A stretch of 64,000 bases of DNA, taken from positions 186,001-250,000 of the forward strand of contig JAHIVW010000003.1 in assembly GCA_018816245.1 (NCBI GenBank), in the 5' to 3' direction. The translations under genes were made by a program, and so were the position numbers. Source of the stretch: Nanobdellota archaeon. Lineage in GTDB: Archaea; Aenigmatarchaeota; Aenigmatarchaeia; QMZP01. The stretch's first letter is position 1. Each line of letters begins with the position of its first letter. Of this stretch, positions 60,460 to 64,000 are shown piece after piece. The notes beneath the pieces are model-generated. The model saw only the letters and a list, made by a program, of their open reading frames with translations. It was not told the DNA's origin and did not search any database.

Positions 60460-61497
60460 TCATAGAAGGACGTCGTGCCGCTTGATATGGGGAGGATTGC
60501 GGAGAAACTGGTCGAGGACAAGGATAGCTTGTTTGACATCAGACATTCTTGCGACTGAATGGGTTGTATGGATATTCCTGACAAAGACAGACAAAACAGA
60601 TGCAGGAACCCCGGTCCTGCTTGAGAGGATCCGGGTGGCGTCTGTCGTTCCGATGTCGATCACGGCCCGCTGGAGGTTCACCTTTGCCTGCTTTGCTGCT
60701 GCTTCCAAGGAATGATTAATTCGGGGATCAGAAAGCAGCTCGTCGTCCTTGATCACAATCGCAGGGCCGTCTCCGATTTTCCGGCTGGGTTCTTGGTAGG
60801 AGTCGTTCGCATCAACCACGTCAACCGCAACTGCAAAATCAGGGGAGATGTCAAAGGTCGCGGTTTCAGCGCCGTAGAGGCCGACCTCTTCTTGGACCGT
60901 GAACACGAACTCGATTGTGAACGGGTATTTCTTCTTTTTGATCTTGCGCGCCAGCTCGATAAGAATATAGCAACCGATCCGGTCGTCCAGGGCTTTGCCG
61001 AAAATAACGTCATGAGAAAGGCCACTCGGACACCCCGCAAATTCAACAGGCAAGCCAACGCGAATATTGTATTTTTTCAATTCCTTCAGAGTCAGGCCAG
61101 TATCGATAAAGAGATCCTGTGTTGTCGGGACTTCGGTGACGTCATCACCGGCATTCATTTCTTTTGTGGTCACGACGCCCCGAACCGGTTCCCTCTTGGT
61201 CGGGATGTGGACTTCCTGGTCGATCATAGAAACCGGGTCAATGCCGCCGATCGGGGAAAAGTACACGTAGCCTTTTTTGTCAAATCGCTTGATAATGAGA
61301 CCGATCTCATCCATGTGCGCTGCCAGCATGATTCGTCGGGTCTTTCTCCCCCTTCCTTTCGTGCAGATGAGATTCCCGAGGTTGTCGATACGAATTTTAT
61401 CGACGAGCGGCTTCATTTCCTTCTTGATGACTTCACGAACTTTGTTCTCCCGACTTGAGACTCCGTGAAGCCGAATAAGTTTGGTCAGCAGATCCAT
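60460..61497 (-). CDS. M42-family aminopeptidase (FrvX-like)
   Basis: A 345-residue zinc peptidase. The metal ligands of the family appear as 'LAAHMDEIG' (His, Asp), 'GKALDDRIG' (Asp), 'VQEEVGLYGA' (Glu pair), 'DVVDANDS' and the final 'HTTHS'. M42 enzymes (TET peptidases) form large tetrahedral complexes and remove N-terminal residues from peptides. The length is normal and the residues are complete. Confidence 0.92.
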   Translation of the reverse strand: MDLLTKLIRLHGVSSRENKVREVIKKEMKPLVDKIRIDNLGNLICTKGRGRKTRRIMLAAHMDEIGLIIKRFDKKGYVYFSPIGGIDPVSMIDQEVHIPTKREPVRGVVTTKEMNAGDDVTEVPTTQDLFIDTGLTLKELKKYNIRVGLPVEFAGCPSGLSHDVIFGKALDDRIGCYILIELARKIKKKKYPFTIEFVFTVQEEVGLYGAETATFDISPDFAVAVDVVDANDSYQEPSRKIGDGPAIVIKDDELLSDPRINHSLEAAAKQAKVNLQRAVIDIGTTDATRILSSRTGVPASVLSVFVRNIHTTHSVARMSDVKQAILVLDQFLRNPPHIKRHDVLL

Positions 61498-61504
61498 GCT
61501 GAAT

Positions 61505-62104
61505 CTAGTTGGTTGAGATAGCTTTTAAACTTCGTTTCCGGGAAACCCAGAAAAGGCCGAGTGCCAGAACAAAGGTTGCTGCCAAACTTTCCGGAAACAA
61601 GAGCCATTCCCAGCCCGGAGGGATTCGTGTAACGGTCCCTAAACCATAGTCCATGATGTCCCCGCTCAGGAACCAGAGGAGCACAAGTGGAACATACCAC
61701 CTGATCACCCGTAATCGGGGAATGAGAAGCATGCCGAGCATGATCATCCCGGCATGGAGCGGGAAGTTGATGGCACTGGTGACAGGACCGATTGCTGTAA
61801 ACTGCGGCCAGTACAGCCAGAGCACGAGATCGGTCCAGAACCCGACTTTGATCAGACCGATAGCTGTCACAAAAACGAACCAGGAAGGTGGTGTCCGATG
61901 CAGGAGCAGAGTAATGCAAATCAGGGAAAAGAAGAGCACATATAACGGACTGTCGATGGTCACAATCCAGAGCAGCGGATTCGTTGCAGCAAGTTGGAAC
62001 TGATAATACCAGAGTCCGAAGAAAAATCCGCCGATGGTCAAGATGGTCAGGAACATCAGCCAGGAACAGCGTGTCAAAAAATAATCAGAGAATCGCTGCA
62101 GCAT
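61505..62104 (-). CDS. DUF1405 family membrane protein
   Basis: A 199-residue protein with six hydrophobic helices and the DUF1405 start 'FFFGLWYYQFQLAATNPLLW' followed by 'DSPLYVLFF'. The family is found in archaea and Bacillus, function unknown. It ends eight bases before the M42 gene start. It diverges from the metallo-beta-lactamase-fold gene across one AT-rich promoter. Confidence 0.85.
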   Translation of the reverse strand: MLQRFSDYFLTRCSWLMFLTILTIGGFFFGLWYYQFQLAATNPLLWIVTIDSPLYVLFFSLICITLLLHRTPPSWFVFVTAIGLIKVGFWTDLVLWLYWPQFTAIGPVTSAINFPLHAGMIMLGMLLIPRLRVIRWYVPLVLLWFLSGDIMDYGLGTVTRIPPGWEWLLFPESLAATFVLALGLFWVSRKRSLKAISTN

Positions 62105-62164
62105 AACTCACCCTCGGCATTGCAACATAAATGTTTAAGTCTGAACGGCTCCAAAGAAGGCCCT

Positions 62165-62830
62165 ATGACAATATCGCTCCCAGGAATTGTCTATTTTGGT
62201 CACGCGAGTCTCATGTTCAAAGAGGTTGGCAAAGAGAAGAAGACCCTTTTTATTGATCCCTATAACTTGGGAAGGGTCCCGCGCGCGAAAGCAGACTTCG
62301 TCTTCATCACCCATCCCCATTATGATCACCTGAGTCCGGATGATCTCAAAAAGGTGATCACAAAGGAGACACTAATCGTTTCTCCGTCAGGTGAGGTTGA
62401 CAAGCTGGGCTTACCAAATCCGACGCAGCTCGTTGAACCGAACAAGACGTATATGTTTGGTGACATTACAGTGAAAACGATTCCTGCCTACAATATCAAC
62501 CCAGACCGACTCAAATACCATCCCCGTGAGAAAAATTGGGTTGGCTACCTCTTCGAATTCAATGGAAAGAAGATCTACGTTCCCGGGGACACGGACTTTG
62601 TTCCTGAGATGAAGGAACTCGGGAACTCGCTTGCGCTTGCTTTCCTGCCTATAGGAAACATCTACACCATGGATGTACTCGAGGCAGTCGCTGCTGCAAA
62701 CACTATTCATGCCAAGGTCACGGTCCCGATCCACTACAAGCAGGTTCTGAACGAAAAATCAAAAACAGCGGAACTCCAATTCCAGGAAGGAGTCAAGAGC
62801 GAGATCGCGATTCTCAAAGAGTATCGCTGA
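62165..62830 (+). CDS. Metallo-beta-lactamase-fold hydrolase (UlaG-like)
   Basis: A 221-residue MBL-fold protein: 'FGHASLM' (His13), the zinc motif H50-P-H52-Y-D54-H55 and 'VPGDTDF' (Asp), with a final His in 'VPIHYKQ'. It is close to the UlaG/RomA-like stand-alone hydrolases, often lactonases or nucleases with small substrates. I chose the ATG at 62165, about 28 nt after ATGTTTAAG; the open frame to 61994 lies in the divergent gene. The tRNA-Pro gene follows 34 bases after the stop. Confidence 0.87.
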   Translation: MTISLPGIVYFGHASLMFKEVGKEKKTLFIDPYNLGRVPRAKADFVFITHPHYDHLSPDDLKKVITKETLIVSPSGEVDKLGLPNPTQLVEPNKTYMFGDITVKTIPAYNINPDRLKYHPREKNWVGYLFEFNGKKIYVPGDTDFVPEMKELGNSLALAFLPIGNIYTMDVLEAVAAANTIHAKVTVPIHYKQVLNEKSKTAELQFQEGVKSEIAILKEYR

Positions 62831-62864
62831 CGGTTTTATACCCGCACGACCAATGCACAGCACT

Positions 62865-62935
62865 GGCCCTGTGGTGTAATGGCAGCATTAGCGCTTTGGG
62901 AGCGCTCGATGGGAGTTCGACTCTCCCCGGGGCCA
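62865..62935 (+). tRNA. tRNA-Pro (anticodon TGG)
   Basis: A 71-base cloverleaf: GGCCCTG pairs with CGGGGCC (one G-T), anticodon stem AGCGC/GCGCT around the loop TTTGGGA gives anticodon TGG (reads Pro CCA). The T arm is GGGAG-TTCGACT-CTCCC. No intron; CCA is not encoded. Confidence 0.92.
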
Positions 62936-62936
62936 T

Positions 62937-63077
62937 TTAACCGCCAATGCGGAACATCTTCGTACCGCACTTGGGACAGACGCCCTTGGTTGCTGGCTTC
63001 CCGTTCTTGAGGGTCACCTTCTTGGCATCTTTGATCTCTTGCTTCTTCTTACACTTTACACAATATCCTTGAGGCAT
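62937..63077 (-). CDS. Small zinc-ribbon protein, DUF5679-like
   Basis: A 46-residue frame from ATG at 63077 to a stop at 62937, one base from the tRNA-Pro 3' end. It has paired cysteines ('GYCVKCKKK' and 'CPKCGTKM') that make a zinc ribbon between basic strands. This is the plan of small archaeal DUF5679-type proteins. Function unknown; such ribbons often bind rRNA or RNA polymerase. Confidence 0.78.
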   Translation of the reverse strand: MPQGYCVKCKKKQEIKDAKKVTLKNGKPATKGVCPKCGTKMFRIGG

Positions 63078-63177
63078 ACACTACTATCGGTGAGACCTGT
63101 TTTTATACGCGATGTTTGGGGGAGAAATTCTTTTTTCCACTTTAAAAGGAATATTTTCCCTTCTTTTCGAATGAAAA

Positions 63178-63187
63178 AACCTTATAT
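63178..63187 (+). promoter_or_regulatory. TATA box of histone gene
   Basis: A CTTATATATC stretch about 35 nt before the histone ATG with a strong AAAGGAGG ribosome-binding site between. An AT-rich run precedes it. Confidence 0.5.
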
Positions 63188-63214
63188 ATCTTTTTTCCAA
63201 GAAAGGAGGCTATT

Positions 63215-63424
63215 ATGGCGAAATTACCCCTTGCAACATTTGAAAAGGTCTTGAAGGCCACAGGAAATGTGCGTGTTTCTGATCGTGCCACGCTCGCGTT
63301 TACCGAGGCGATCGCTGAGATTGCTGAGGCGATCGCACGAGATGCAGCACAGCTCGCCCTGCACGCAAACCGCAAAACCATCATGGAACAGGATGTCAAG
63401 CTCGCGTACAAGAAACGCACCTAG
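63215..63424 (+). CDS. Archaeal histone
   Basis: A 69-residue histone-fold protein ('MAKLPLATFEKVLKATGNVR', 'VSDRATLAFTEAIAEIAEAI', 'MEQDVKLAYKKRT'). It has the three-helix core of HMf-like histones without tails and wraps DNA. The strong AAAGGAGG site and A/T-rich promoter suggest high expression. It overlaps the convergent gene by four bases. Confidence 0.95.
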   Translation: MAKLPLATFEKVLKATGNVRVSDRATLAFTEAIAEIAEAIARDAAQLALHANRKTIMEQDVKLAYKKRT

Positions 63425-63870
63425 AGCGCGGTGTTCCACGGAACCGTGAAATGGACGATGGAGTAGCTGAGAATACGATCCCCTTTCTGGACGCCCACGA
63501 GCACGGCGAAGGTGTAGTGATCATCCTCAGCAGTGAGCACGGTTGCATAGGTTTCACTCAATCCCTCTCCTCCATCCTTGAACGGCGCGTCCTTGGCCGC
63601 AGGACCGCCTGAATCACGTTCCATTGTATCATCGATGTAGGCGAAGACATGTGTTGAGACCTTTGTCACAGGGTCATCAGTGGTCACAAGGTAGGTGATA
63701 TTGAGCTCATAACCTTCCTGTGTAATGCCTGTGATCGATACGTGCGCACCGTCACGCGTATAGACTGCAGTATAGGGGAGGGTTGTGGTCCAGTTCGCGA
63801 TTGCAGCCCAGCTGAGGCCTGCCAACACAAGGAGCAACACAACAAGGACGATCACTGGTCGAAGGTTCAT
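63421..63870 (-). CDS. Exported or membrane-anchored protein, unknown
   Basis: A 149-residue protein starting MNLRPVIVLVVLLLVLAGL; one hydrophobic N-terminal helix, then a beta-rich extracytoplasmic domain with no cysteines. I chose the ATG at 63870, about 25 nt from a TTTTTTATG box; another ATG is at 63876. No family recognised. Confidence 0.65.
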   Translation of the reverse strand: MNLRPVIVLVVLLLVLAGLSWAAIANWTTTLPYTAVYTRDGAHVSITGITQEGYELNITYLVTTDDPVTKVSTHVFAYIDDTMERDSGGPAAKDAPFKDGGEGLSETYATVLTAEDDHYTFAVLVGVQKGDRILSYSIVHFTVPWNTAL

Positions 63871-63901
63871 ACGCATTCTAGCAGGGGAAGCATAAAAAAG
63901 C

Positions 63902-64000
63902 TTACCATGAATGCCGGGCGAGCTTCCCTGACCGGCGAGCATACTGGAAGATGAAAAAGTAGAGCGGCACGCCCACAAGCAGGTAGCCAAGACCAACAAG
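63902..64000 (-). CDS. C-terminal end of a membrane protein, probably a transporter
   Basis: The frame is open to the end of the window on the minus strand and stops at 63902. The 32 visible residues are one hydrophobic helix ('LGYLLVGVPLYFFIF') and a basic tail. The ending resembles the last helix of APC-type amino acid permeases, but too little is visible to be sure. Confidence 0.4.
   Translation of the reverse strand, partial: LVGLGYLLVGVPLYFFIFQYARRSGKLARHSW

Overview
The window comes from an archaeon. It carries an archaeal histone, archaeal RNA polymerase subunits Rpo7 and Rpo3 with Spt4, an RPA-type single-strand binding protein, a HerA-like ATPase, RNase P protein Rnp2, archaeal-type threonyl-tRNA synthetase, geranylgeranylglyceryl phosphate synthase (ether lipids), archaeal-specific ribosomal proteins (eS4, an L30e-like protein) and class III (pilin) signal sequences. 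Many genes start about 25 nt downstream of a TATA-like box, as leaderless archaeal mRNAs do; others use a Shine-Dalgarno motif of the GGAGG or GGTGA type. The dense gene packing, the disulfide-rich secreted proteins and the pilin types resemble DPANN archaea (Woesearchaeota-like), but this lineage call is inference from gene style only.

Layout. 1-10.6 kb: a permease end, rpo7-spt4, a NodU-type carbamoyltransferase diverging from a DipZ-like thioredoxin, an HD hydrolase, a secreted protein, a TM-helix channel-like protein, and a four-gene cluster (amidohydrolase, helical protein, ATP-grasp ligase, GCS2-type ligase) that looks like a small-molecule or peptide ligation pathway. 10.6-13 kb: an AT-rich accessory patch with a truncated methyltransferase, two winged-helix genes and four copies of a GACGGTT-type repeat. 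13-25.5 kb: housekeeping genes (DUF373, RPA, HtpX, membrane pyrophosphatase, MazG, methylase, PRPP synthetase, gatA-gatB-ybaK, rnp2).

25.4-31.9 kb holds the most unusual block: nine consecutive same-strand genes, almost all encoding single-pass proteins with a short charged N-terminus and one hydrophobic helix, from 38 to 973 residues, translationally coupled behind the GGGP synthase gene. I recognise no family for them; they look like an undescribed pilin-like or envelope assembly. At 33.6-38.3 kb thrS is followed by two TadC/FlaJ-like half platforms and a classical archaeal type IV pilin, with a second pilin-like gene convergent; the two regions may belong to one surface apparatus.

38.6-49.3 kb: ftsZ, corA, a HerA-like ATPase, an intron-containing tRNA with anticodon CAT, two secreted proteins, and a ribosomal operon (uS17-uL14-MetG beta-uL24-eS4-uL5-uS14-uS8-L30e-NusA-rpo3) that contains a tRNA-binding protein and leaves the usual archaeal order after uS8. 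49.4-64 kb: an IMPase-like gene, a membrane-anchored DsbA, several cysteine-rich surface proteins including one of 1638 residues, a membrane protein/winged-helix pair behind a palindromic operator, an RHH regulator, an M42 aminopeptidase, a metallo-beta-lactamase-fold hydrolase, tRNA-Pro, a zinc-ribbon protein, the histone and the end of a membrane protein. DsbA would supply disulfides to the cysteine-rich coat encoded next to it.
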